DNA of 22,011 nt from Candidatus Poribacteria bacterium (GCA_009842375.1 VYFM01000338.1:1-22011); one strand, 5' to 3'. Counted from the stretch's first letter, positions 8,001 to 15,591 are shown. The notes: generated by a model not told the origin, from the letters alone. Numbers and translations: made by a program.

Positions 8001-8955
8001 CAATTCTATCCAGAGAAGCTATAGCGGTGTCTTTGACGTAACCGTTAGAATCTGCTAAGAGTTTGATTAGATCATTAACAGCTGCATCCGCTTGGAGTTT
8101 ACCGAGTAGTTTTGCGGCATGCATCCGAACTTGCGCATTGTTGTTTCTTGTAGCGAGTTGAAGTACTGATATAATTTCGGGATTCGGTTGAAATTTAGGT
8201 TTGCAGAGCTCTCCTACTGCGACAATAGCACTGTAGGCAGCCTCCGGTTCCTCATCCGTTTTGGATAGAATTGACTTATACGTCGGAATCAGTTCACCGT
8301 TTTGTAACGTTCCTAATTTTCTTATTGCTGCTTCTCTAATCTGAGGGTCTTGATGTTGCGTAGCGGATTGTAGTAGCGTAACGTAATTTGAATCCACACC
8401 ATCTGTTCCACTGTTTAACCGTTGTAATAGAAGCGCAACTGCAACGTGGACAGCGGGTTGATAGCATTTTTGAGCTTCTAACAGTGCCACTACGACGACA
8501 GAATCTGTTCTCTTTGCTAATTCCGATAACAATGCGGGCTGTTTTTCAACTGCCATTGCAAGTGAGGTAGCAAGCAAACCTGAAATCGAATTGCGTGATC
8601 TGATAAGCCGTTCTTGTCTATTTAGTTCATCGGAATCGGGGTCATCCAGTATGGTAATTGCTCTAATATCAGTATTTACCGTTTCGAGATGTGTCAACGC
8701 TTGGGACATGGCTTGGTGCCAACTGCTTGCATCTGCGCTGTTTCGCAACTGCAATAGGCGATTGAGATAAATTGCTTCCTGATTCTCTGAATCTTTGTCG
8801 CGGGATTTCTGTACAGCAGTTTCCGCTGCTGTATAATCTCCTTGAACAATTGCTTGTCTTGCTGAGAGGATGGCTTTGTCTTCTTTTTCACCGCACCCAA
8901 CGAGAAATGAAACACAGAAAATAAGATGAATACAGATTATAGTGTATCGTTTCAT
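5098..8955 (-). CDS. Large HEAT-repeat (PBS lyase-like) lipoprotein
   Basis: The protein has 1285 residues. The N-terminus is a lipoprotein signal: MKR, a hydrophobic stretch, then the lipobox LVGC with Cys21 as the lipid-anchored residue, so it should sit on the cell-envelope membrane. A helical, TPR-like region follows to about residue 190. The rest is an almost unbroken solenoid of short HEAT-like repeats of about 30 residues, more than twenty, each built around the pattern AAxALGxI/L with a following Asp-rich turn. Three longer loops interrupt it, rich in aromatic and charged residues. HEAT solenoids are protein-binding scaffolds; no catalytic motif is visible. The start was set at the ATG with GAGGA 8 bases upstream; a TTG at 9000 would overlap glyS and place 15 extra residues before the signal peptide. 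Its partner and function are unknown. Confidence 0.92.
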   Translation of the reverse strand: MKRYTIICIHLIFCVSFLVGCGEKEDKAILSARQAIVQGDYTAAETAVQKSRDKDSENQEAIYLNRLLQLRNSADASSWHQAMSQALTHLETVNTDIRAITILDDPDSDELNRQERLIRSRNSISGLLATSLAMAVEKQPALLSELAKRTDSVVVVALLEAQKCYQPAVHVAVALLLQRLNSGTDGVDSNYVTLLQSATQHQDPQIREAAIRKLGTLQNGELIPTYKSILSKTDEEPEAAYSAIVAVGELCKPKFQPNPEIISVLQLATRNNNAQVRMHAAKLLGKLQADAAVNDLIKLLADSNGYVKDTAIASLDRIGEPAIAPLLAVLETRANNIIPDVDNGFSEQYRYIASAFIDDSWMKKYRLRVQSAAISALGIIRSEEAVIPIIQLLADEDLKGTALTALITMRGAAVPALIDALQTSEYLVQLESANALSTIGDRRAIQPFIDILTGDANKEVKAIAAKALGNMRARGPNNTAVTALTAALQLDDTTVTQAAEALGKINVTTEENVEKLIAISMDKLRRETVRSAAINALWQLKPTEATQPMLLLILSDETSAVIRANAVKVLSRIKDTETLPVLFWVLSMQFDEISDFQRHMKRKYKTLDALRSHLDSLNIEWTTEYQRPYYRIWGELKPIPSLVRSEAARALGIFKGDTVVEPLVNALADDQRATVRRSAAWALGRVGGEIAVDALITALKKEKQGVVRQEAAIALGTIKSTKSADPLLDIIRNDKYETARLEASKALREIAPTLVDKGLVEIVKKGRGSFEDGHEVQSVQNEVIGALLINGNETTTNFLLDALKSVDDEWTHWAIVYMLGVIHHASALDTMLAELENPSYVIRKEAVTRLGGFKDRKTVEPLIEVLNNQDESVAIRAAAVASLNALRDERAAPVLRNALNDENSAVRLQAVVALGSIKDAKAVPRLSDMVENQLETDAIRAAAVTALGNIGDMNSEDLLLRAVDIRIGNISNNAITALGRLESTNAAPRLIAILEDKRIPLDASTAILANASPRIKAAVALAAIEGTAVTEAIANRIIDETEYIVALEDAANRRNLALNDRKRNWSWERIVRSARKLNLPESIAEKMQVRVEDKWEGNPIRNAASIALARTRSLDVTELREALADSNVDTRKDTARKIGETGTMALVPDLVLVANGENESNKDVRRLATQALGELADVATTDALIEIMNNEENHIEIRRDAARALGKIADDKAVSALAAKLTELHTEQTERAFRIDIIRALGDAKNASTTQILETVLEDADADIHFLAASALFEITGNGYGYDRL

Positions 8956-8963
8956 AAGGTATT

Positions 8964-8968
8964 TCCTC
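8964..8968 (-). promoter_or_regulatory. Ribosome binding site deciding the HEAT lipoprotein start
   Basis: GAGGA on the minus strand is 8 bases upstream of the ATG at 8955. It lies in the 31-base gap after the glycyl-tRNA synthetase stop and fixes the start immediately at the signal peptide. Confidence 0.75.
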
Positions 8969-8986
8969 AACAACTTAAAATTTTGT

Positions 8987-11900
8987 TTACTCTCCTGCAA
9001 TTACCAATTTCGTAAGGTCAGCGACAGCATGGACATGTTTTGCTATACGATTTAATAGTGCTAATCTATTTCTGCGCAGGTCAGCATCTTCTGCCATTAC
9101 AAGAACATCGTCAAAAAATTTGTCTATTGCGGGTTGCAATGCTGCTAACTGTTTCAACAGTTTCGGATATGCACGTGCCCGAATGCTATCCTCAATGTCA
9201 GGCTCTGCATTATAGATACAAGTATATAATTCTTTTTCCGCATCAACTTGAAGTAGTGATGGGTCAATAATACCTGGGACATTTCCGGATAGAACGTTTT
9301 GTAGCCGATCGAAAACATTGGCTGTTTCTTCAACTGGCTCATCATCGGGTAAAATTCTAAGCACCCGATTGAGTGCATTATATACTTCCTCAAAATTGGA
9401 TGTCAAGCGAAATTCAGCGAGGGCACTGGCGCGTTTGAGAATATCCACAATGTCAACCTTGCCTACTGCCAAAACAGCATCAGCAAGGTCTGGTGTATAT
9501 CCTTGTGTTTGCAAGATACCACGCATACGTTCTCTAATGAAATCAAGTACGCTTGCTCTTGTTCCATCAACCAATTCCGTATCGTATTCAATGATTGCTT
9601 TGTGGATAACATTATCTAAATTGAGCGGTAACTGCCGATCTTGCAAAATGCGGATTATACCGAGGGCATGTCGTCGTAGAGAGTATGGGTCTTGTGAACC
9701 TGTGGGGCGTTCCTCTATGCCGAAGTATCCGACTATGGTGTCGAGTTTGTCAGCGATAGCAAGGATCGCACCAGCTTCGGTTTCGGGTATAGGTGTATCC
9801 GCCCCAAGCGGTTGATAATGTTCTGCAATAGCAGTTGCAACCTCATCGGGTTCACCTGAGTTTTTTGCATAGTATCTACCAGTAATTCCTTGCAGCGACG
9901 GAAATTCAATGACCATTTGAGTGGTCAAATCTGCCTTACAGAGCCATGCTGCGCGTTCGGCGTGATGCGTGGCTGCTTCCGTTAATTTCAATTCTGCACT
10001 AATGAACTTCACCAAAGACTTTAACCGTTCAACTTTATCTAAGAGAGAACCGAGTTTAGCGTGAAAGACAACAGCACTTAAACGTTCAACTTTTTCGGCA
10101 AGACCAGTTTTCTGATCTTCTCTATAGAAAAACTCCGCATCATTGAGTCGAGCATGTAGAACACGTTCATTTCCGTGCTGAACACCATCAATATTCCCAT
10201 CCGTGCCGTTGGAAATGGTAATGAATTTTGGTGCAAGTTCTGTATCACTTTTCCACATTGGAAAATAACGTTGATGTTTTTTCATTGCTGTAATCAGGAC
10301 TTCAGGTGGTAGTTCCAGATGTGATTCACTAAAATTACCGACAATCGGTTGTGGATTTTCTACGAGATAGTTCACTGTATCCAATAGTTCTTCATCTATA
10401 TTTGGAAGACATCCTTCCTTTTCAAAAACAGTTCGCACCTGTTTTTCGATTGTATCGCGGCGTTCTTTCGGACAAACAATAACACCCACATTGTGGAGTT
10501 CCTGAATGTAGCTATCTAAGTCCGCAGATTCCAATGTTATCGGATCGGGATATAAAGAACGGTGTCCGTAAGTGCTACGTCCTGCATGCGCTGCTCCGTA
10601 AGCACAGTTGACAACTTGATTTCCGAGTAGTGCGACTAACCACCGAATGGGTCGTGTGAAACGGGCAAATGCTCTTGGTTCTTCAGACTTTGTTTCCCAC
10701 CGCATCGTTTTTGGAAAACGGAGTGTCTCAATCCATTCGGGTAGGAGTGTTTCCAATAGTTCTTGGGTAGATACACCTTTTTCAAGTTTGGAAGCACAGA
10801 TATATTCTCCACGTTCGGTCTCAACGATACGAAGATCCGAGATTTCAACACCTTGCGTTTTTGCGAAACCGATCGCTGCTTTTGTCGGTTCACCGTTTTC
10901 ATCGTAAGCGATACTTTTGGGTGGTCCGATGACTTCTGTTTCCTGACTTTCTTGCATCGTTTTGACATCTTTGATAGCAAGCGTGATACGGCGCGGTGTT
11001 CCCAACGTTTGAATATCACCAAACGGAATTCTGTGTTCGGAAAGAGAATTTGTGGCTATCTTACCAAGTTGGTCAAGAGCAGGTGGCATATAACTTGCGG
11101 GGATTTCTTCGGTGCCGATTTCAAAGAAAAGGTCGGCAGTTTCAGGAAGTCCTGATGTAGTGGGTTCACTACGGTCAGAGACTGCTTCTACTGGAGCAGA
11201 AGTTGTTTCTGTGTCAAATCGTCCCAAAAGGGGGTGTTCCATCTCTTCGCGCTGTGTGACATAAGCGCGTGCGATACGTTGTGCCAACCTACGCACCCGT
11301 TCAATATAACTCACACGTTCAGTGACGCTGATTACACCGCGGGCATCAAGCATATTGAAGGTATGTGAACATTTCAAAACATAGTCGGTTGCGGGAAGGA
11401 CTAAACCTGCATCTAAACACGCGTGGGTTTCTTTCTCATAAGTGCTAAACTGGTCAAAAAGCATGTCAACGTTTGCATGCTCAAAGTTGTAGGTTGAGTA
11501 TTCTACCTCACTTTGATGGTGGACATCTCCGTAGTTAAGATGTTCATTCCAACGAATATCAAAAAAGGTATCAACATCCTGTAGATAAAGAGCAATACGT
11601 TCAAGTCCATAAGTAATCTCAGCACAAATCGGGGCAAGGTCTATGCTACCCATCTGTTGGAAGTAAGTGAACTGTGTAACTTCTGCACCATTCCACCACA
11701 CTTCCCAACCGAGTCCGGATGCGCCAAGGGTCGGGGATTCCCAATCGTCTTCTACAAAGCGGATGTCGTTTTTTCGGGGAGAGATGCCAAGATGGTAAAG
11801 GCTTTCAAGGTAGAGTGGTAGTACGTTTTCTGGTGCTGGCTTTAGTATTACTTGATATTGGTAGTACGCGCCGAGACGGAAGGGGTTTTCTGCGTATCTG

Positions 11901-12085
11901 CCGTCGGTGGGTCTGCGGACAGGTTCTACATACGCCACCTTCCATGGTTCTGGACCGAGGCATCGTAAAAATGTAGCGGGGTTAAATGTGCCTGCGCCGA
12001 CTTCTATATCGCATGGTTGTTGAATAATACATCCTTGTTCTGCCCAAAATTTCTCTAATGCTAATATAATTTCTTGTAAGGTCAT
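8987..12085 (-). CDS. glyQS: Glycyl-tRNA synthetase, alpha and beta chains fused
   Basis: This class II synthetase charges tRNA-Gly. Most bacteria of the tetrameric type encode separate alpha (GlyQ) and beta (GlyS) subunits; here one 1032-residue chain holds both. Residues 1-288 are the alpha domain, with ALEKFWAEQGC, the catalytic RRPTDGRYGENP-type motif (here RRPTDGRYAENP), YYQYQVILKP and NGAEVTQFTYFQQ. Residues ~289-315 form a Ser/Thr/Glu-rich linker. The beta part starts at about residue 317 with LFFEIGTEEIP and GTPRRI, and continues to the C-terminal anticodon-binding region (about 900-1032). There is no frameshift at the junction, so the fusion is real and not a broken pair. The ATG at 12085 lacks an obvious Shine-Dalgarno sequence. 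Similar fusions are known in Chlamydiae. The gene heads a run of four closely spaced genes. Confidence 0.97.
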   Translation of the reverse strand: MTLQEIILALEKFWAEQGCIIQQPCDIEVGAGTFNPATFLRCLGPEPWKVAYVEPVRRPTDGRYAENPFRLGAYYQYQVILKPAPENVLPLYLESLYHLGISPRKNDIRFVEDDWESPTLGASGLGWEVWWNGAEVTQFTYFQQMGSIDLAPICAEITYGLERIALYLQDVDTFFDIRWNEHLNYGDVHHQSEVEYSTYNFEHANVDMLFDQFSTYEKETHACLDAGLVLPATDYVLKCSHTFNMLDARGVISVTERVSYIERVRRLAQRIARAYVTQREEMEHPLLGRFDTETTSAPVEAVSDRSEPTTSGLPETADLFFEIGTEEIPASYMPPALDQLGKIATNSLSEHRIPFGDIQTLGTPRRITLAIKDVKTMQESQETEVIGPPKSIAYDENGEPTKAAIGFAKTQGVEISDLRIVETERGEYICASKLEKGVSTQELLETLLPEWIETLRFPKTMRWETKSEEPRAFARFTRPIRWLVALLGNQVVNCAYGAAHAGRSTYGHRSLYPDPITLESADLDSYIQELHNVGVIVCPKERRDTIEKQVRTVFEKEGCLPNIDEELLDTVNYLVENPQPIVGNFSESHLELPPEVLITAMKKHQRYFPMWKSDTELAPKFITISNGTDGNIDGVQHGNERVLHARLNDAEFFYREDQKTGLAEKVERLSAVVFHAKLGSLLDKVERLKSLVKFISAELKLTEAATHHAERAAWLCKADLTTQMVIEFPSLQGITGRYYAKNSGEPDEVATAIAEHYQPLGADTPIPETEAGAILAIADKLDTIVGYFGIEERPTGSQDPYSLRRHALGIIRILQDRQLPLNLDNVIHKAIIEYDTELVDGTRASVLDFIRERMRGILQTQGYTPDLADAVLAVGKVDIVDILKRASALAEFRLTSNFEEVYNALNRVLRILPDDEPVEETANVFDRLQNVLSGNVPGIIDPSLLQVDAEKELYTCIYNAEPDIEDSIRARAYPKLLKQLAALQPAIDKFFDDVLVMAEDADLRRNRLALLNRIAKHVHAVADLTKLVIAGE

Positions 12086-12123
12086 ATCTGTTGGTTTGTT
12101 ATCTGCTCCATTTGTGTTGGTTG

Positions 12124-12151
12124 AATATATTGTAAGTTAAGTCAGGAACAA
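12124..12151 (-). promoter_or_regulatory. Weak candidate promoter for glyQS
   Basis: In the 94-base gap upstream of the synthetase the minus strand shows TTGTTC, a 16-base spacer, then TATATT. The match to sigma70 consensus is modest, and read-through from the stronger promoter at 12864-12893 is an equally good explanation because no terminator is visible between. Confidence 0.25.
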
Positions 12152-12179
12152 GTGTTATTATTAAAAATCCTTCCCCAAG

Positions 12180-12578
12180 TTAGTATGGATGGAGTTCAAT
12201 AGTTCCCCTTGAAAACGAGATGTTAAGATCAAAATTCGACAAGAAATTTAAACCTAATACCCCATCAATAGTTGATCCAAAGGGTAAATCGTGGCATACG
12301 ACATCAATGTTTTTGACAGTTTCTCCAATTGCGGTTGATTTACGGACGGTTATGATTTTTGCAGGCACAATACCGCTTCCTGTGGTAAGAAGCACTACCT
12401 GTTTCGGATTTGAAAGATCGTATCCCAAATCTGAAGCAACTTTTGTGGGAATTGAAGTATTTGAGGCACCAGTATCTAAAGCAACAATCACATTACGAAA
12501 GTTTTCAGCATTGATGCCGCCAACTGTGGGACGGAGAACAATCAACCCATCTGTTGGGTTGAAGGATATGTATCCCAT
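12180..12578 (-). CDS. Retropepsin-like aspartic protease
   Basis: This is a 132-residue, single-domain aspartic protease of the retropepsin type, which would act as a homodimer with one catalytic Asp per chain. The active-site motif is ALDTGASNT, with Asp35. The C-terminal psi-loop equivalent is present as DGVLGLNFLSNFDL, followed by the closing beta strand. There is no signal peptide or membrane segment, so it should be cytoplasmic. Its ATG shares one base with the stop of the upstream 75-residue gene (TAATG), which indicates translational coupling. Stand-alone bacterial retropepsin-like proteins are widespread, but substrates are rarely known. The fold assignment is confident; that it is an active protease is inferred from the intact DTGAS motif. 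Confidence 0.88.
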   Translation of the reverse strand: MGYISFNPTDGLIVLRPTVGGINAENFRNVIVALDTGASNTSIPTKVASDLGYDLSNPKQVVLLTTGSGIVPAKIITVRKSTAIGETVKNIDVVCHDLPFGSTIDGVLGLNFLSNFDLNISFSRGTIELHPY

Positions 12579-12805
12579 TATAATAGATACCTCATTCCCT
12601 CTGGTAGTTTACCTGTATAGTGTATTGCTGCACCGCCTTCATAATGTCCGGAGGCTTCATAAACATCGTCTCGAGATTCGCTATGAACGACAACAATACC
12701 TGATAGCAACTCGGTGTTTTCGCTGATTTCACAGTCAATGATGAACAACCATTCATCAGGATATTTCTGTTCCATCTCTTGAAGTGTGAGGCGTTGGTTA
12801 GACAT
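12578..12805 (-). CDS. Small conserved-looking protein coupled to the aspartic protease
   Basis: This codes for a 75-residue soluble acidic protein with no signal peptide or membrane helix. The sequence has a recognisable N-terminal LTLQEMEQKYPDEW segment, a central SGIVVVHSESRDDVYEA part and a C-terminal YTGKLPEGM. From memory, similar small proteins lie beside retropepsin-like proteases in cyanobacteria and other bacteria; this could not be checked here. A strong ribosome binding site (GGAAGGAG, about 5 bases before the ATG) and a consensus promoter precede it. The stop overlaps the protease start by one base, so the two are made together. It may be a substrate, inhibitor or adaptor of the protease. 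No function is established. Confidence 0.85.
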   Translation of the reverse strand: MSNQRLTLQEMEQKYPDEWLFIIDCEISENTELLSGIVVVHSESRDDVYEASGHYEGGAAIHYTGKLPEGMRYLL

Positions 12806-12863
12806 TTTTCTCCTTCCTTTGAAAAGACATACTTACATCCCAGTCCCCGTTTTAACCAATAAC

Positions 12864-12893
12864 ATTATACCTTATTTTAGAGACTATTGTCAA
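12864..12893 (-). promoter_or_regulatory. Consensus sigma70-type promoter for the small protein/protease pair
   Basis: The minus strand reads TTGACA (12893-12888), an 18-base spacer, then TATAAT (12869-12864). Both hexamers match the consensus exactly. Transcription should begin near 12857, giving a leader of about 50 bases before the strong ribosome binding site of the 75-residue gene. The -35 box directly abuts the stop codon of the upstream sulfatase, so the pair has its own promoter even though it follows that gene closely. Confidence 0.85.
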
Positions 12894-14294
12894 TCATTTC
12901 AATAAAGACCAATCGGGTTCGTCTTCTGGGTCACCGAGGGGACCGTGGGCATTGCGGATGATACGGCGTTGTGCGTCATACCAATCCGTGTAGTTTGTGG
13001 CAGGTTGGAGTTTATCATTTCGAGCGTCCATCAGGTTTAGGAGGGTGGCTTCCATTTGGTCTGCTAACGATCTTGCTTCAGTGTTGTCTATTAAGTTGTT
13101 CATCTGCAGTGGGTCTGATTCAATGTCATATAGCACCCGTTTACCGTTAAGCCAACGTGCGTAGCTATGGGTTTTTGTGCGGACACCGCGCCATTCGTTG
13201 CCATCGACGAGATAATCGTAGGTTGAACCGAAGTTCATTGTTAAGACAGCATCCTGTTCATAAGCATCAGGTTCACCACGCCAAGATGCAGACAGATCAT
13301 AACCTTCAATTGTGCGAGGTGTCGGAATTCCGCATAAACCGCAGAGAGAAGGGAATAGGTCTACAGGTGATGTAAGTGTATCACAGGTGCGGTTGTCTTC
13401 AAAAATACCGGGTAACCGCATGATAAGTGGTACTTTAATGGATTCTTCATAAGGTTCTCTTTTTGCCCAGAAATTGAGACCTTGCGCGCCACCTTGTGTG
13501 CCGTGATCAGAACCAAAGACAAGCAATGTGTTATCCACACGACCTGTTTTTTCAAGATACGACATCAACTCTCCGAGCATATCGTCTACTGCTAAAATCA
13601 TAGCAAGATAGTGTCGGTAAGTATTTACTGATCGTTCTCGCTGATTATCTGACACGTTTTCGGGTAGATGGAGTTCAGCGGGTAGGCGATCATAGTATTT
13701 CTGCGGGGCATATTCATAAGGTGTACCGTGTGCTTGATGTGGAGAGATAAACAGACAGAACGGCGTATCATCGTCTACATCATCCATAAACTGAAAAGCG
13801 TATCGGTTCAGCACGTCTGTTTCATATCCTTCCCATTTTTCGTTCCGCCAATTGTCAAGATTTACAGTGCCATTGAAATAGTCGGTGTGGAAGTTATAAC
13901 CACGCCAATGTTGAAATCCGAGACGGTCACGACCTTCAGGAACATAATCGCGTCCACCGATTTCTGGAAATGAACCTGTATGGAGATGCCATTTGCCAAC
14001 CCACGCAGTGCGATAACCTTTTCGGTTGAAAACATCACCGAGCCCGATTTCATCGTGTCGGGTTTTGACGAAATTGATGAGATGACCGGTTGTCTGTGGG
14101 TGTCGTCCTGTGAGTAGCATGGATCGATAGGGTGTACAGACTGGTGCGGTGGCAATCGCGTTTGAGAAAACGGTGCCCTCTTGTGTGAGGCGGTCAATGT
14201 GTGGTGTTTCAATCTGTGTTTCACCATAAACCGGTAAGGAGCATGCACGGATTTGATCTGACAGGAGGTATACGATGTTGGGTTTGTTTGTCAT
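12894..14294 (-). CDS. Type I sulfatase with CxPYR active-site motif
   Basis: This 466-residue formylglycine-dependent sulfatase is a different subfamily from the one at 1370. The signature is CTPYRSMLLTG, so the cysteine converted to formylglycine is Cys53, with Arg57. Tyr56 replaces the usual serine, but the CxPxR core is intact. Other active-site residues are Asp13 in LSDQ (Gln14 replaces the second Asp, a known variant), Lys101 and His103 in GKWH, His186, Asp263-His264 in GSDHG, and Lys278. No signal peptide is present, so a cytoplasmic location is predicted. AAGGA lies 9 bases before the ATG, inside the upstream 39-residue ORF, whose stop overlaps this start as ATGA. That links it to the PorV-like operon. 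The substrate is unknown. Confidence 0.94.
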   Translation of the reverse strand: MTNKPNIVYLLSDQIRACSLPVYGETQIETPHIDRLTQEGTVFSNAIATAPVCTPYRSMLLTGRHPQTTGHLINFVKTRHDEIGLGDVFNRKGYRTAWVGKWHLHTGSFPEIGGRDYVPEGRDRLGFQHWRGYNFHTDYFNGTVNLDNWRNEKWEGYETDVLNRYAFQFMDDVDDDTPFCLFISPHQAHGTPYEYAPQKYYDRLPAELHLPENVSDNQRERSVNTYRHYLAMILAVDDMLGELMSYLEKTGRVDNTLLVFGSDHGTQGGAQGLNFWAKREPYEESIKVPLIMRLPGIFEDNRTCDTLTSPVDLFPSLCGLCGIPTPRTIEGYDLSASWRGEPDAYEQDAVLTMNFGSTYDYLVDGNEWRGVRTKTHSYARWLNGKRVLYDIESDPLQMNNLIDNTEARSLADQMEATLLNLMDARNDKLQPATNYTDWYDAQRRIIRNAHGPLGDPEDEPDWSLLK

Positions 14295-14410
14295 GTATCG
14301 GTATCCTTAGATTTATTCAGACAAGGTGTCCACAAAACAAGCAATGCCAATGTAAGAATCGCAATAAATTGCGCGACTACAAATACACCTCTTGACAAGC
14401 AACGATCCAT
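14291..14410 (-). CDS. 39-residue putative membrane micro-protein
   Basis: A short open frame fills most of the space between the PorV-like gene and the sulfatase. It begins with ATG 10 bases after the PorV stop and ends in a TGA that overlaps the sulfatase ATG (ATGA). The peptide has a short positively charged start (Arg3, Arg7), one hydrophobic segment of about 20 residues (roughly 9-28) and a polar tail rich in Lys, Asp and Thr, which is the pattern of a single-pass inner-membrane peptide with the N-terminus inside. There is no clear Shine-Dalgarno sequence, so it would depend on coupling to PorV translation. It could instead be the leftover last helix of a deleted transporter. It is too short for ordinary gene callers. 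I do not recognise a family. Confidence 0.5.
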   Translation of the reverse strand: MDRCLSRGVFVVAQFIAILTLALLVLWTPCLNKSKDTDT

Positions 14411-14420
14411 ACAGATAAAC

Positions 14421-15566
14421 TTAAAACTTCAGTCCCACACTAACACGGTGTGCGTCATTCAGGTATCCAAAATCAGCGAAGGCGTAATCAAGAGATAGCA
14501 TTGTTTGACCAAACTTTAGGTGTATACCTAAACCGAGTGTCAATCCCTCTTCATCATCGGTGCGGTCAGGACCTAATCGAAATTTGTAACCCGCACGGAT
14601 CGCTGCCATCTTTCTGTACCAGTATTCCATACCGAGGTTTAGACGTTCGCTGTTATCATTCGGGTGATTCCCATCAAGCGCGATAGTAAGCAGATTGCTT
14701 TCATCATCAATTAGGTCATAAGCCACTCCGAGACGAAAATTAGATGGCAGTGGATATTCAACGGTATCTAACTCCGCTTTACGCGTTGGATTCGTGGTAT
14801 CTGGATGGGGTGAATATTCTGCAATCTGTTCCTCACCAGCGACTTCAGTTCCAGTCTCAAGATCGGGTCCACTGAAACTCATCTCAGGTCCGAAGTTTGA
14901 GAAGCACATCCCGATACGCAGACTCCGCCAACCCGTATGGTATAAAGCACCAACATCTATAGCAACGCCCTTTGCGTTTTCCCGATGTATCTGCTGATGA
15001 ATATATTTTGCATTGATACCGAAGGAGAGATTAGCACCGGATTCTTTTTTATAAAGTTGTCTGGAATACGCTAACGAGACTGCAGTATCCCATGCTGAAT
15101 ACCAAAGTCCCGTGCCATCAGGTTTATCAAGTGTCGTGATTTCTGTATCGGGAACATTGAGAAATGTGACACTTGCACCTAACGTGCCAATCTTCTCTAT
15201 CGGTGTAGCAAATGCGAGATAGTTGTAACGGACATCCGCAAGCCATACCGTATGTGTATCTGAGAAACTGGTCTTTTCGAGTTGGCTGAGTCCAGCAGGA
15301 TTCCAATAGATAGTGGTAACATCGTTAGCGATTGCCCCGAACGCTCCACCTAAGCTATCCACCCGTGCCCCCGGTCCAATTTTGAGAAATTGTGCGCCAG
15401 CAGTTCCAACATTTGTAGTTGCATAACTGGAAACGTTCAATGAAAACATCATTGCAACCATAACCAAAATTGAGAGAAAGGGAGTATAGTAGCGAGGTGT
15501 ATCAACCTTTCCTCCCTTTGCAATTCTATAGTCTTGTGACTTTTGATAAAAAATAGTATTGTGCAT
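14421..15566 (-). CDS. PorV/PorQ-like outer-membrane beta-barrel protein
   Basis: The 381-residue protein has a signal peptide preceded by an unusually long polar n-region (hydrophobic core about residues 29-45, cleavage near SYA-T at 49). The mature start carries the PorV/PorQ family hallmark: GTAGAQFLKIGPGARVD, then SLGGAFGAIANDVTTIYWNPAGL. The remainder is alternating beta strands ending in a terminal Phe, as usual for outer-membrane barrels. In type IX secretion, PorV carries cargo from the translocon to the surface attachment complex; PorQ-like relatives have related roles. AGGAG sits 6-7 bases before the ATG. The gene follows a likely type IX cargo by 25 bases, which strengthens the assignment. 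Whether this organism has a complete type IX system cannot be seen here. Confidence 0.87.
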   Translation of the reverse strand: MHNTIFYQKSQDYRIAKGGKVDTPRYYTPFLSILVMVAMMFSLNVSSYATTNVGTAGAQFLKIGPGARVDSLGGAFGAIANDVTTIYWNPAGLSQLEKTSFSDTHTVWLADVRYNYLAFATPIEKIGTLGASVTFLNVPDTEITTLDKPDGTGLWYSAWDTAVSLAYSRQLYKKESGANLSFGINAKYIHQQIHRENAKGVAIDVGALYHTGWRSLRIGMCFSNFGPEMSFSGPDLETGTEVAGEEQIAEYSPHPDTTNPTRKAELDTVEYPLPSNFRLGVAYDLIDDESNLLTIALDGNHPNDNSERLNLGMEYWYRKMAAIRAGYKFRLGPDRTDDEEGLTLGLGIHLKFGQTMLSLDYAFADFGYLNDAHRVSVGLKF

Positions 15567-15591
15567 GTGTTTCTCCTAAAACGAGTTACCG

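Noticed and set aside
8956..9000. TTG start for the HEAT lipoprotein at 9000.
   Set aside because: It overlaps the synthetase stop region and would bury the lipoprotein signal behind 15 polar residues.
9318..9815. A 165-codon plus-strand open frame opposite glyQS.
   Set aside because: It lies wholly inside a firmly identified gene and has a Ser/Arg-rich shadow composition.
12152..12179. CTTGGGGAAGGATTTTTAAT on the minus strand after the protease stop as a terminator.
   Set aside because: The possible stem is only 3 bases, so the T-run is not preceded by a stable hairpin.
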